Below are positions 8,699 to 17,039 of a DNA stretch of 64,000 bases, piece after piece. Below the pieces are notes generated by a model. That model saw only the letters and a list, made by a program, of their open reading frames with translations, did no database searches and was not told the DNA's origin. The stretch lies in contig DETV01000100.1 of assembly GCA_002361775.1 (NCBI GenBank), forward strand, positions 1 through 64,000. Direction: 5' to 3'. The stretch's first letter is position 1; every line of letters starts with the position of its first letter. Position numbers and translations under genes: made by a program. The stretch comes from Eubacterium sp. UBA3279. GTDB lineage: Bacteria; Bacillota; Clostridia; Lachnospirales; Lachnospiraceae.

Positions 8699-9523
8699 AT
8701 GGAAGTTAAAAAACAACATTTAAAAATAGCAGGAATTCTTTCCCTGTTTATTTTTTCCTTTGTGGCAGGCGCTGTACTTCACCATGTAACAGGCCGGATT
8801 TCTCATCCGGTTTCCGCTCCTGTTCAAAATACCCAGGAAAATTGGGGACTTGGTTTTGGTAAACCGGGAGAAGTTCCCACAGGAAATGCTTCCGAAGAAG
8901 AATTAAAAAAATATCATGGAGCTTTTCGTGATCCCACCGAAGAAAAAGTAATCTATCTTACCTTTGACGCCGGATTTGAAAATGGAAATACACCGGCGAT
9001 CCTGGATGCGCTGAAAAAGCACAAGGCAGTAGGAACTTTTTTTGTGGTGGGAAATTTTCTGGAAACCAGTCCTGAACTGGTGAAACGAATGGTAAAAGAA
9101 GGGCATATCGTGGGAAATCATACATACCACCATCCGGATATGTCGGAAATATCTTCAAAAGAAGCTTTTCAGAAAGAACTGGAGGATGTGGAAAATCTTT
9201 ACCGGGAAATTACCGGAGAAGAAATTACACATTTTTACCGTCCTCCTCAGGGAAAATACAATATCGAAAATCTACAAATGGCCAGTGATCTGGGATATAA
9301 AACCTTTTTCTGGAGTCTGGCGTATGTAGACTGGTTACAGAATCAGCAGCCCACCAAAGAAGAGGCCTTTGAAAAACTCCTCACACGGATTCACCCCGGC
9401 GCAGTTGTTCTTCTGCACAATACCTCCTCTACGAATGGAGTAATTATGGATGAACTGCTGACAAAGTGGGAAGAAATGGGATATCATTTTGCTCCTCTCT
9501 CCCAATTGGCAGAAAAAATATAA
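8699..9523 (+). CDS. pdaA: polysaccharide deacetylase, PdaA-like (spore cortex muramic delta-lactam)
   Basis: PdaA de-N-acetylates muramic acid in spore cortex peptidoglycan so that the delta-lactam can form. The 274-residue protein has an N-terminal membrane or signal segment (about residues 10-30). The NodB domain follows, with TFDAGFENGNT (catalytic Asp), GHIVGNHTYHHPDM (metal His pair), YRPPQGKY and LLHNTSSTN. The phrase DAGFENGNTP distinguishes PdaA from generic chitin deacetylases. The RBS AAAGGAAA lies upstream. The gene runs alone on the plus strand and converges with the selenium cluster. Confidence 0.9.
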   Translation: MEVKKQHLKIAGILSLFIFSFVAGAVLHHVTGRISHPVSAPVQNTQENWGLGFGKPGEVPTGNASEEELKKYHGAFRDPTEEKVIYLTFDAGFENGNTPAILDALKKHKAVGTFFVVGNFLETSPELVKRMVKEGHIVGNHTYHHPDMSEISSKEAFQKELEDVENLYREITGEEITHFYRPPQGKYNIENLQMASDLGYKTFFWSLAYVDWLQNQQPTKEEAFEKLLTRIHPGAVVLLHNTSSTNGVIMDELLTKWEEMGYHFAPLSQLAEKI

Positions 9524-9529
9524 TGTTTA

Positions 9530-9769
9530 TTATAAAGCCATGGTGACAGTCTGTTCAAAACGAAGATTCCATTTGCATATATCTTTTTGATAGATCTCAT
9601 ACTCCTCCACCGTCATCCGCCAAGCCAGACCACAGCCTGCTGTGATCTGGCGGGGAACCGGTATCAGCCGTCCGGGAATTCCGGCTTCTTTACATTGTTT
9701 TTCCATGGAAATAGCCGCGGTGGTGGTGGAAAAGGTGAGAATCTGGTATAATTTTTTTTCTCTTATCAT
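9530..9769 (-). CDS. DUF3343 protein, putative Se/S carrier
   Basis: A 79-residue protein with the DUF3343 pattern, including a conserved cysteine in ITAGCGLAWRM. DUF3343 proteins cluster with selD and yedF in anaerobes and are annotated as putative selenium or sulfur carriers; this is a context-based proposal, not an established reaction. The start overlaps the yedF stop by 4 bp (ATGA type), so the two are translationally coupled. Confidence 0.88.
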   Translation of the reverse strand: MIREKKLYQILTFSTTTAAISMEKQCKEAGIPGRLIPVPRQITAGCGLAWRMTVEEYEIYQKDICKWNLRFEQTVTMAL

Positions 9770-10419
9770 GGCTTTATAATCAAGTCAGCCTGAGACATTT
9801 TCTCAGCAATCACATACATATTTGTCACACTTCCCACCTGAAGTTTCTCTGTAAGACCATAAAAATTCAGGCAGGTTCCACAGGAAAGAATCTCTACCCC
9901 CTGAGCCTCCAGAGACTTTAAATCTTCCAGAGAAGCAGAATCTTCACAGGTAAGTTTCACCCCTCCATTGTAAAACAAAAGAGTTCCCGGCAATTCATCC
10001 TGTTGTGCAAGAGCGTACAGATAACTCTTCATCAATGCAGTACCTAATTCCGGATCACCTTCTCCCATCAGAGAAGAAGAAATAACTACTACGGTGCTTT
10101 TTTTCCGTTCATCAGGAATGCAGCAGATATCTTCATTTCTGTTTTCTTCATTTAAAGATTTTCCCTGGGAAACATCGTCATTGGATTCTTGTAATGATGG
10201 TATTTCCATAATCACACGAAACTTATTCTCCTCCATTTTTTCAGAACTTACGCCATACTGTTTTTGCACTGCCATTTTGGTAAGATTCTGAACGGCAATT
10301 TCATTGTCTACCAGAGTTTCCACACATCCTTTTTGTCCATTCAATTCCTTAATTGCATTTTTTGTTTTTACCACAGGAATCGGACATGGATCTCCTATGG
10401 CGTTCACCAGTTTTTTCAT
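9766..10419 (-). CDS. yedF: selenium metabolism protein YedF
   Basis: Two domains are visible. An N-terminal TusA/SirA-like fold (residues ~1-70) has the CPIP motif in GDPCPIPVVKTKNAI. A C-terminal DsrE-like domain (residues ~108-217) has VVVISSSLMGEGDPELG and SCGTCLNFYGL with its cysteine pair. Family members occur with SelD and are thought to handle persulfide- or perselenide-bound selenium. It lies 4 bp after selD and overlaps DUF3343. Confidence 0.92.
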   Translation of the reverse strand: MKKLVNAIGDPCPIPVVKTKNAIKELNGQKGCVETLVDNEIAVQNLTKMAVQKQYGVSSEKMEENKFRVIMEIPSLQESNDDVSQGKSLNEENRNEDICCIPDERKKSTVVVISSSLMGEGDPELGTALMKSYLYALAQQDELPGTLLFYNGGVKLTCEDSASLEDLKSLEAQGVEILSCGTCLNFYGLTEKLQVGSVTNMYVIAEKMSQADLIIKP

Positions 10420-10423
10420 AACG

Positions 10424-11461
10424 CTACCCCCTTACTAAAATTTCCTGTTCTGTTTTTGGTATTATTTTTCCGACGATCCGGGCAGGAAGACCGGACATTT
10501 GCAATTCTTTTTCTAATTGAGCTGCCTCAGAGCCTTTAACTGCTATTAAAAGACCGCCAGAAGTTTGCGGATCAAAAAGGATCTCTTCCATGGCAAAAGG
10601 AATATTTTGAAAAGTAACAAATTTTTCCACAAAATTCCTGTTTCTTTGTCCTGCAGCAGTAAGAAGAAATTCTTCTGCATGATGAAATGCTTCTTCAATA
10701 TAAGGAATCTTTCCTGCATCAATAACACAGGATAATTTTCCATCCATCATCTCATGAAGATGTCCCAGAAAACTGAAACCTGTTACATCAGTACAGCCAT
10801 GAATAGTATACTTTTTACAAATTTCTGCCGCATATTTGTTTAAAGTAGTCATAGAAGTAATTGCTTCTTCCATCGCTTCCTCAGAAGCTTCTTTTACACG
10901 GTTTGCGGTACAGATGATACCTACGCCTAATTTTTTAGTGAGAATCAGGTAATCTCCCGGCTGACCTCCATTATTTTCATATATTTTTTTTGGATGAACC
11001 GTTCCCATAACAGACAATCCGTATTTTACATCATTGTCAGCAATGGAATGACCTCCTGCCAATATACCTCCTGCCTCTATAACTTTTTCTGAACCGCCTC
11101 GCATAATCTCTCCCAGAATATTCAAATCCATACTTTCCGGGAAGCATACAATATTGAGAGCGGTTTTTACTTCTCCTCCCATAGCGTAAATATCACTGAG
11201 GGCATTTGTTGCCGCAATCTGACCGAATGTATAGGGATCTTCCACCATAGGAGGAAAAAAATCAAGAGTCTGCACAATAGCCGTATCCGGGGAAATCTGG
11301 TACACTGCGGCGTCATCTTTACTGTCATATCCCACCAGTAGATTTTCATCCGGAATTCCTTTGGGAAGACGGGACAAAATCCTGCTTAAAACACCGGCTC
11401 CTAATTTGGCAGTACATCCTCCTCCTTTACAAAATTCAATCTTTTCACTCATCTTTCTCAT
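10424..11461 (-). CDS. selD: selenide, water dikinase (selenophosphate synthetase)
   Basis: SelD makes selenophosphate from selenide and ATP. The N-terminal active-site segment CKGGGCTAKLG contains Cys16 and Lys19, equivalent to the essential Cys/Lys of the E. coli enzyme, so this is a cysteine (not selenocysteine) form. The AIRS-like domain shows VGYDSKDDAAV, TLDFFPPMVEDPYTFGQIA, NALSDIYAMGG and LAGGHSI. The full length is 345 residues. It heads the selD-yedF-DUF3343 operon; no selA, selB or tRNA-Sec gene is in this window. Confidence 0.95.
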   Translation of the reverse strand: MRKMSEKIEFCKGGGCTAKLGAGVLSRILSRLPKGIPDENLLVGYDSKDDAAVYQISPDTAIVQTLDFFPPMVEDPYTFGQIAATNALSDIYAMGGEVKTALNIVCFPESMDLNILGEIMRGGSEKVIEAGGILAGGHSIADNDVKYGLSVMGTVHPKKIYENNGGQPGDYLILTKKLGVGIICTANRVKEASEEAMEEAITSMTTLNKYAAEICKKYTIHGCTDVTGFSFLGHLHEMMDGKLSCVIDAGKIPYIEEAFHHAEEFLLTAAGQRNRNFVEKFVTFQNIPFAMEEILFDPQTSGGLLIAVKGSEAAQLEKELQMSGLPARIVGKIIPKTEQEILVRG

Positions 11462-11501
11462 ATATCCTTTCTGCTCTCATAAATCAGATTCTTATTCCTG
11501 T

Positions 11502-12524
11502 TTATATATTGTACTTTGTCTTAATATTAATATCAGTAAACAGATACTCTTCTTCCGGAAAAATATCCTTCAAAAGTAAATTTGCCAGCAAATACGGAGG
11601 GCGGTATCCCTGTAGATATCCATCCTGATCAATAAGAAAATCAGCCGTATTATCCAGCAGCGCTTTTTTACTTTCCGGTATCAGATCATATAACACCACA
11701 TAAGGACGCTTATCCAGTTTCAGACTGCGAAAAGCTTCTTCCACTCCTGCCTGTCCCCCTGAAATGAGTAAAATACCATTAATTCCAGTGGTATTCATCA
11801 TTGTAGTTTCAATAATTTTTCTAACTTCCTCCGGCTCGTCAAAGCTTCCCTGAACTCCGGCAATCGTAATATCCGGATAGCTTTCTTTTATTTCACTTAC
11901 AAAGCCATCCACTCTCATATTATTTCCTCTGTTACTGAAAAATCCGGTGATTATCAATATCTTTCCCGTACCTCTGGTGAGCATTCCCAACAATCCGGCG
12001 GCGGTACGTCCACTTTTTCTGTTATCCATCCCTACAAAACAACATCGTTTTGTTCCCACAATATCTGAATTGAAGGTTACTACAGGAATTTTTTTCTCAT
12101 TGATAAGAAAATTAAGTTTCTCTCGTATCAAATCACAATCTACGGGCATAATAGCCAGACCTTCTATGCCTTCCCGGACCAACTGGTCTATCGCAAGAGC
12201 CTGTTCCTGCTCATCTACGGAAAGACTCTCCCGGATTAAAATTTCAATTCCCCAGTTTTCCAACTCTTTTTTAGCCTGCTGTACACCTCTGTTTATTTCC
12301 CGGACAAAAGATGATTTTGCCAACTGAAGAATCACACCTATCTTTTTGCGTACACTGGGAGAAGTAGTTTTTCGGGTACGGGGCTGATATCCCATTTCAT
12401 CTGCAAGCTGACAAATTCTTTGTTCTACAGAAGGGTTGATTCTGCCTCTGTGATTTAACGCCCGATCCACGGTTCCTCTGGAAACCCCGGCACGCTCTGC
12501 AATCTGTTGTATTGTAACTGTCAT
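11502..12524 (-). CDS. LacI-family transcriptional regulator
   Basis: The start MTVTIQQIAERAG was chosen because AGGAGA lies 7 nt upstream and the LacI helix-turn-helix begins immediately (ERAGVSRGTVDRALNHRGRI). The ~340-residue protein has a C-terminal periplasmic-binding-protein-like sugar-sensing domain starting near residue 65 (KKIGVILQLAKSSF). The ligand cannot be read from sequence. It lies 40 bp upstream of selD on the same strand and may be cotranscribed with the selenium genes. A strong hairpin lies just upstream. Confidence 0.9.
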   Translation of the reverse strand: MTVTIQQIAERAGVSRGTVDRALNHRGRINPSVEQRICQLADEMGYQPRTRKTTSPSVRKKIGVILQLAKSSFVREINRGVQQAKKELENWGIEILIRESLSVDEQEQALAIDQLVREGIEGLAIMPVDCDLIREKLNFLINEKKIPVVTFNSDIVGTKRCCFVGMDNRKSGRTAAGLLGMLTRGTGKILIITGFFSNRGNNMRVDGFVSEIKESYPDITIAGVQGSFDEPEEVRKIIETTMMNTTGINGILLISGGQAGVEEAFRSLKLDKRPYVVLYDLIPESKKALLDNTADFLIDQDGYLQGYRPPYLLANLLLKDIFPEEEYLFTDINIKTKYNI

Positions 12525-12542
12525 GAATATTCTCCTGTAAAA

Positions 12543-12590
12543 AATAAATGCACAGCGATTTTTGTTTTCTGAAATCACTGTGCATTTATT
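12543..12590 (-). terminator. 19-bp hairpin between the membrane-protein gene and lacI-type gene
   Basis: Arms at 12543-12561 and 12572-12590 pair over 19 positions with a single G-U in the minus-strand RNA (AATAAATGCACAGTGATTT against its near-perfect complement) and a 10-nt loop. A T-rich run follows on the minus strand. It most likely terminates the upstream gene, but being only about 20 nt before the regulator start it could also be an operator or leader element. Confidence 0.6.
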
Positions 12591-12628
12591 ATATCACAAA
12601 TATTCGTGAAAGGTAGCAAAAATATCTG

Positions 12629-13285
12629 TCATCTTTCTTCAATAAATTTCATTCCATATACAGGGCCAAATCGAGAATAATAGGATTCCAGTTCTACGGT
12701 ACATTCTTTTCCGTTCAGTAAAATCAGAGCCGGTACTCCTCTATGAAGAAATTCCAAAGAAATATGATTTTTATTACAGTATTCTTCAATACAACGGCAA
12801 AATTCTTCCGGATTTTTTGGACATCCTTCCAAATCAATCAACAGTGTTTTTGTGCGATACCCTTTGCCGTTTAACTTTTTAGAAAGTTTCCAGACAGACC
12901 GGTAATCAAATATATAAAATCCAATTATGATAATGAAATCAATCAACAGCATAATGCGTACCGGTTTTTGGTCAGAGAGGAGAATTCCTGCCAAAAAGAT
13001 CAAAGGCATCAGGTTACCCAGAGAATAAATACCTGCCATCCCTTTGGTAAATGATTTCAGCAAAGCAAACTCTCTTCCTGAAAGTTTCAGATAGCAGAAG
13101 AAAAATAACAGACCGAATGCAATATAGCCAGCTAAAAGCCCACCCATCCATGGCATCAGTTTTAAAATAAAGGTTTGATCTTTCTGAAATCCCAGATAAA
13201 TAACATTGGAAATAAAAAACGTACATCCCATCACTGTTCCATACCTGAAAACTTCTTTTTTATCTTCTTTTTCCATTTTTTTCAT
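12629..13285 (-). CDS. four-TM membrane protein, partner of LytTR regulator
   Basis: The 218-residue protein has four predicted membrane segments (about residues 16-34, 42-66, 82-104 and 109-128). A cytosolic C-terminal domain of ~85 residues follows that I do not recognise (LLIDLEGCPKNPEEF, then GKECTVELESYYSRFG). It begins 5 bp after a LytTR-type gene. LytTR regulators are often paired with small DUF3021-type membrane proteins that hold them inactive, and this one probably had that job. The extra C-terminal domain makes it longer than a standard DUF3021 protein. Its partner is broken, so it may now have no target. Confidence 0.6.
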   Translation of the reverse strand: MKKMEKEDKKEVFRYGTVMGCTFFISNVIYLGFQKDQTFILKLMPWMGGLLAGYIAFGLLFFFCYLKLSGREFALLKSFTKGMAGIYSLGNLMPLIFLAGILLSDQKPVRIMLLIDFIIIIGFYIFDYRSVWKLSKKLNGKGYRTKTLLIDLEGCPKNPEEFCRCIEEYCNKNHISLEFLHRGVPALILLNGKECTVELESYYSRFGPVYGMKFIEER

Positions 13286-13290
13286 ATGAT

Positions 13291-13654
13291 TTATTCCTTT
13301 CTGAATTTATTTTTTAAATCCTTCACATATCTTCTGGAAATGTAAGTCCCCTCTTCATTTGGGAAGGCTGCGAACATTAATCCTCCGGTTAACGGTTTGT
13401 AACTTTTTACCGTATCCATATTTAAAAGTGTGGATTTGGATACTCTGACAAAATTATCAGGAAGCATTTTTTCTAATACATAGAGACGCTGTCTGGTAGT
13501 GTAAATACCATTCATTCGTTGTATGTATATATTGAATTTCCTGGATACTTTCAATATATTCCCGCAATTTTTCCAAATCCGGCGTTACCTGACGGATGTA
13601 TAACCGAACTTCTTCTGTATCCTGTTCAGAAATAATATGTGTTTTTACTTTCAT
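13291..13654 (-). pseudogene. LytTR-family regulator, frameshifted with internal loss
   Basis: The gene starts well, with AAAGGAGGG 5 nt before ATG and a normal N-terminus (MKVKTHIISEQDTEEV to LREYIESIQEIQ). That frame then runs out of family sense and stops after 65 codons. The LytTR DNA-binding core (RLYVLEKMLPDNFVRVSKST, then YISRRYVKDLKNKF) continues in a different frame. The whole locus is ~121 codons against about 145 in intact relatives, so a deletion of roughly 25 codons plus a frame change is the simplest reading. Only the C-terminal part could still be made, from an internal start. Confidence 0.75.
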
Positions 13655-13736
13655 GGTTTCCCTCCTTTCTCAGGAACTGGTCACGTTATTCCGATAAATC
13701 CCGGGTATCCTTTGGAATAACTTTAACCTTGATAGT

Positions 13737-13804
13737 ATTATATAGGTAATAGAAATAAAAATCTATGGTTTACAGGTAAGAGGCAGAAAACATAAGGTAA
13801 GAGG
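13737..13804 (-). promoter_or_regulatory. promoter with direct repeats, candidate LytTR autoregulatory site
   Basis: The minus strand has TATAAT at 13742-13737 without a good -35 box. Upstream on the plus-strand reading are two copies of AGGTAAGAGG (13774-13783 and 13795-13804), exactly 21 bp apart. A weaker third copy, AGGTAATAG, lies at 13744-13752. LytTR proteins bind direct repeats spaced about two helical turns and often activate promoters with poor -35 boxes, so an autoactivation site is plausible. Confidence 0.4.
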
Positions 13805-13820
13805 AATCTGTACGGTAGAA

Positions 13821-13876
13821 AAAAACGGAATTGTTTCCGGAAGCTTTTATGGCCCCCGGAAAACAATTCCGTTTTA
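13821..13876 (-). terminator. terminator of the PTS operon
   Basis: Long arms (AAAACGGAATTGTTTTCCGG on the minus strand and its near complement) with a central loop are followed by a T7 run on the minus strand, about 30 bp after the IICB stop codon. Confidence 0.85.
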
Positions 13877-13907
13877 AAAGGGATTAACATAACAAATAAT
13901 GGTAAGC

Positions 13908-15347
13908 TTATTTACAAAGCTTTTTAAATTCGTCAGCCACGAACTGAACTTTTGTTCCGATAATAACCTGAACAGAAGTTTTACTTGGTCTGATAACACC
14001 TGCTACACCTGCAGATTTGATTACTTTTTCATCGACCTGAGTATAGTCTTTGATTTCCAGACGAAGTCTTGTGATACAGTTATCAATAGAAGTTACGTTT
14101 CCTTTTCCACCAACACCCTGCAGAACAATCTTAGCGATTGCTGTAAAGTCATCATTAGCCAAAGTAACTTTTGTTTCATCCATATCATCTTCTCTACCTG
14201 GTGTCTTCATGTTGAATTTAACAATAACAACACGGAAGATCAGATAATAAATAACACCGAATGCCAGACCAATCAGAAGCAACATCCAAGGTTTCTGTGC
14301 AAATGGAGCTTTGAAACTGAGAATCCAGTCAATTAAACCGGCGCTGAAGTTAAATCCTGCTCTTGTCGGCAAGAGAGCTACTACCGCACAGGAAACACCT
14401 GTCAACAGTGCATGTACAAGGTACAGAGCTGGTGCCAGGAACATGAAAGAGAACTCCAGAGGCTCAGTTACACCATTCAGGAAGGAAGCAATAGCTGCGG
14501 AGAACAGAAGACCTGCAACCACTTTCTTTTTGCTTTCTTTTGCTGTATGATACATAGCCAGTGCTGCTGCAGGCAGACCGAACATCATAACAGGGAAGAA
14601 TCCTGCCTGATACATACCGGTAACGCCCATAACACCACCTTCTGCGTTGCCCCAGAATTTAGCGATGTCGTTGATACCTGCTACGTCAAACCAGAATACG
14701 GAGTTCAATGCATGGTGCAGACCGAATGGAATCAGCAGACGGTTGAAGAAACCGTAGATACCTGCTCCAACAGCACCCAGATTCATAATAAATTCACCAA
14801 ATGTAATCAGGGCTGTATAAACGATAGGCCATACGAAGAACAGAACTAAACTGGATACCAGGGATGCACCTGCTGTTACGATAGCAACACATCTTTTTCC
14901 ACTGAAGAAAGAGAATGCATCCGGAAGTTTTGTGTTTTTAAACTTGTTGTAGCAAGCTGCTGCAATCAGACCACACAGGATACCGATAAACTGTGTCTGT
15001 GTTTTTCCGAAAGCCGGATTTACATCTTCTACTGCTGCCTTTGTAAGCATGGCAACAACACCTGTAGAAAGAAGTGTGGTGGTGATGATCCATGAAACAA
15101 GACCTGCAAGACCTGCAGTTCCGTCATTGTCATCAGACATACCTACAGCAACACCAATAGCAAACAGAATAGGCATCTGATCGATCAGACATCCGCCGCC
15201 CTTTAACAGGAACGCTGCAATAACGTTATTTGCACCCCAGCCTGTAGGGTCGATCCAGTAACCAAAACCCTGAAGAATAGCTGCAACCGGAAGACATGCA
15301 ACCGGAAGCATGAGAGATTTTCCTAATCTTTGAAGATATCTCATCAT
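13908..15347 (-). CDS. PTS transporter subunit IICB, glucose/N-acetylglucosamine family
   Basis: The 479-residue membrane protein imports and phosphorylates a hexose. The IIC domain (about residues 1-380, roughly ten membrane segments) begins with the glucose-family start LQRLGKSLMLPVACLPVAAIL and contains the conserved GVTEPLEFSFMF. The C-terminal IIB domain (~residues 400-479) carries the phosphorylated cysteine in DNCITRLRLE. NagE-type members are closest by impression, but glucose or maltose specificity cannot be excluded. It is the last gene of a PTS operon whose IIA, EI and HPr are all present upstream; a terminator follows. Confidence 0.92.
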   Translation of the reverse strand: MMRYLQRLGKSLMLPVACLPVAAILQGFGYWIDPTGWGANNVIAAFLLKGGGCLIDQMPILFAIGVAVGMSDDNDGTAGLAGLVSWIITTTLLSTGVVAMLTKAAVEDVNPAFGKTQTQFIGILCGLIAAACYNKFKNTKLPDAFSFFSGKRCVAIVTAGASLVSSLVLFFVWPIVYTALITFGEFIMNLGAVGAGIYGFFNRLLIPFGLHHALNSVFWFDVAGINDIAKFWGNAEGGVMGVTGMYQAGFFPVMMFGLPAAALAMYHTAKESKKKVVAGLLFSAAIASFLNGVTEPLEFSFMFLAPALYLVHALLTGVSCAVVALLPTRAGFNFSAGLIDWILSFKAPFAQKPWMLLLIGLAFGVIYYLIFRVVIVKFNMKTPGREDDMDETKVTLANDDFTAIAKIVLQGVGGKGNVTSIDNCITRLRLEIKDYTQVDEKVIKSAGVAGVIRPSKTSVQVIIGTKVQFVADEFKKLCK

Positions 15348-15417
15348 AGTTAGATTTCCTCCTTTTCCTTTTTTTAATCCCTTTTTTGCACAATGGCGAT
15401 ATGTACCACCATTATTT

Positions 15418-15474
15418 ATTTTATACCGGTATGATCGGTCCCCCTTGGGAAAGCGCTTCTACCGGAAATAAAAT
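15418..15474 (-). promoter_or_regulatory. intercistronic stem and cre-like site before IICB
   Basis: Arms at 15418-15431 and 15460-15474 (TACCGG with flanking A/T complement) could fold in the mRNA between the IIA and IICB genes, as a processing or stability stem. Inside lies TAGAAGCGCTTTCC (minus strand), which matches 11 of 14 positions of the CcpA cre consensus. Both readings are tentative. Confidence 0.35.
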
Positions 15475-15487
15475 CCGTATGTTGTGA

Positions 15488-15976
15488 TTATTTCATTTTG
15501 ATTTTTACCACATCATCTCCGGGAACAACATCCTTCCCGAAAATCCCCTCAACTGCCGGATAATCATCTGTATTACATACCAAAATTGGTGTTATGATAT
15601 CGTATCCTTCTGCTTTAATTTCATCTAAATCAGCTTCCAGCATTAAATCACCTTTTTTTACATGATCTCCTGCCTGTACATATGCTTTAAATCCTTTTCC
15701 TTTTAAATTAACCGTATCCAATCCCACATGTACCAGAATCTCCACACCATTATCAGAAGTCATGCTGACTGCGTGCAGGGTATCAAAAACCATAGCAATT
15801 TCTCCGTCAGCAGGCGCATAAAACTTACCTTCTGAGGGAATTACAGCTACTCCCTGACCAAGCATACCGGAATTGAAAGTAGGATCATTTACCTCCTTCA
15901 GTTCGACAGCTTTTCCTTTTGCAACTGCTCCCAGCATAAAACCATCATCTTGTTTTTTCTTCAAGAAATTAAACAT
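15488..15976 (-). CDS. crr: PTS glucose-type IIA component (Crr-like)
   Basis: The start MFNFLKKKQDDGF has AGGAGGA directly upstream; a longer frame has none. The ~162-residue protein matches glucose-type IIA: IPSEGKFYAPADGEIAMVF, and the phosphorylation histidine in ILVHVGLDTVNLKG. It takes phosphate from HPr and passes it to the IIB domain of the downstream IICB protein. The upstream transglutaminase-like gene ends 10 bp before it. Confidence 0.93.
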   Translation of the reverse strand: MFNFLKKKQDDGFMLGAVAKGKAVELKEVNDPTFNSGMLGQGVAVIPSEGKFYAPADGEIAMVFDTLHAVSMTSDNGVEILVHVGLDTVNLKGKGFKAYVQAGDHVKKGDLMLEADLDEIKAEGYDIITPILVCNTDDYPAVEGIFGKDVVPGDDVVKIKMK

Positions 15977-15986
15977 AATTTTCCTC

Positions 15987-17027
15987 CTATTCATAGTCAA
16001 AATAATCAGCGAAATCCAATCTGTTTTTGGCTTCTTTTTCGCTGATATATCTCTTTCCGCCCAATGAAGATATTTTCTGTCCGCTGGCATCCACATAAAT
16101 TGTCTGTCCGTCAATGGATGCTGTACAAAGAACATACATATTATCATCCAGCCAGTTGCCGTTCCATGCTCCCATTACCACATGAGAATCTATACCGGCC
16201 TGGCGGCAAAGTTCAGAGAAAATTTTTGCATATCCCAGTGTACTTGCCCGTTTTTCTGTTAAACCGGCCTCATGATTGAAGGAATATACTTTTTCCAATA
16301 AATCTCCCATATCCTGCATTCCTTCTGTAGTGGCCGCTGCATTCTGGGTAAATACCATATTGTCATCCAGCCATTGAAGGAAATATTCTATGGTAGCCTT
16401 CTTACCGCTGTCTTCAGGAATACCATGAAGAATATCATCCATAATTGTCTGGGTAGCTTCTTTTCGTTTCTGAATATCCTGAACCTTCTCTTCCACGTTC
16501 ACAGAAAGTCTTTTTTCAATTTCTGAAAGATTGGTAACTGTTCCATCTTCTGCAAATTCACCGGAAAGATGAATTCCTTCTCCACAGGAAAGAAATAAAA
16601 CTACTTTTGATATTTTCTCTTCTGTAACTTTCAGGATATCCTTATTTTCATGGAGCACATAGATATTATCTTCTGTCATGGGAATATCTATGATGCCGTA
16701 GAAGGTATTTCCCCCTTCATATTCCAAAGCGGTAACAACTCTCTGATATTCTTTTCCGGTCAGCGGTTTCGGCAATTCCAGTACACCGCCTTCCAGGTTT
16801 TCCATTTTTTCTTTCAGGAAAAGAAAATCTTCCCCTTCTTTTGCGGTTAGCTTGTTGTAGTAAAACTCTGTTTCATAAATGGCTTCGCCCCGTGGTTCTT
16901 CTTTTAAATCATTGTAAACCGACTTAGCCATGGTCAGCTTCCGCTGCCAGCCCAGAAAAGCGCCCAAAACAATCACAACTGCTGTAATTATAATTGCTGC
17001 TTTTCTGTATTTACGAATATAATTCAT
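15987..17027 (-). CDS. membrane-anchored transglutaminase-like protein lacking the catalytic triad
   Basis: The 346-residue protein has one N-terminal membrane helix (residues ~10-26) and an outward-facing region. A transglutaminase-like core spans residues ~205-318, recognisable by STLGYAKIFSELCRQAGI, GAWNGNWLD and IYVDAS. In active members a cysteine precedes the GYA motif and a histidine follows in an H-x-W pattern. Here T263 stands where the cysteine should be and the His is replaced by an Asn/Tyr segment. Only the Asp (residue 313) is kept, so proteolytic or transferase activity is unlikely. It lies between ptsI and the IIA gene with 12- and 10-bp gaps, so it is certainly cotranscribed; a sensory or cell-wall-binding role is a guess. 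Confidence 0.72.
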   Translation of the reverse strand: MNYIRKYRKAAIIITAVVIVLGAFLGWQRKLTMAKSVYNDLKEEPRGEAIYETEFYYNKLTAKEGEDFLFLKEKMENLEGGVLELPKPLTGKEYQRVVTALEYEGGNTFYGIIDIPMTEDNIYVLHENKDILKVTEEKISKVVLFLSCGEGIHLSGEFAEDGTVTNLSEIEKRLSVNVEEKVQDIQKRKEATQTIMDDILHGIPEDSGKKATIEYFLQWLDDNMVFTQNAAATTEGMQDMGDLLEKVYSFNHEAGLTEKRASTLGYAKIFSELCRQAGIDSHVVMGAWNGNWLDDNMYVLCTASIDGQTIYVDASGQKISSLGGKRYISEKEAKNRLDFADYFDYE

Positions 17028-17039
17028 GTTGTATTTCTC

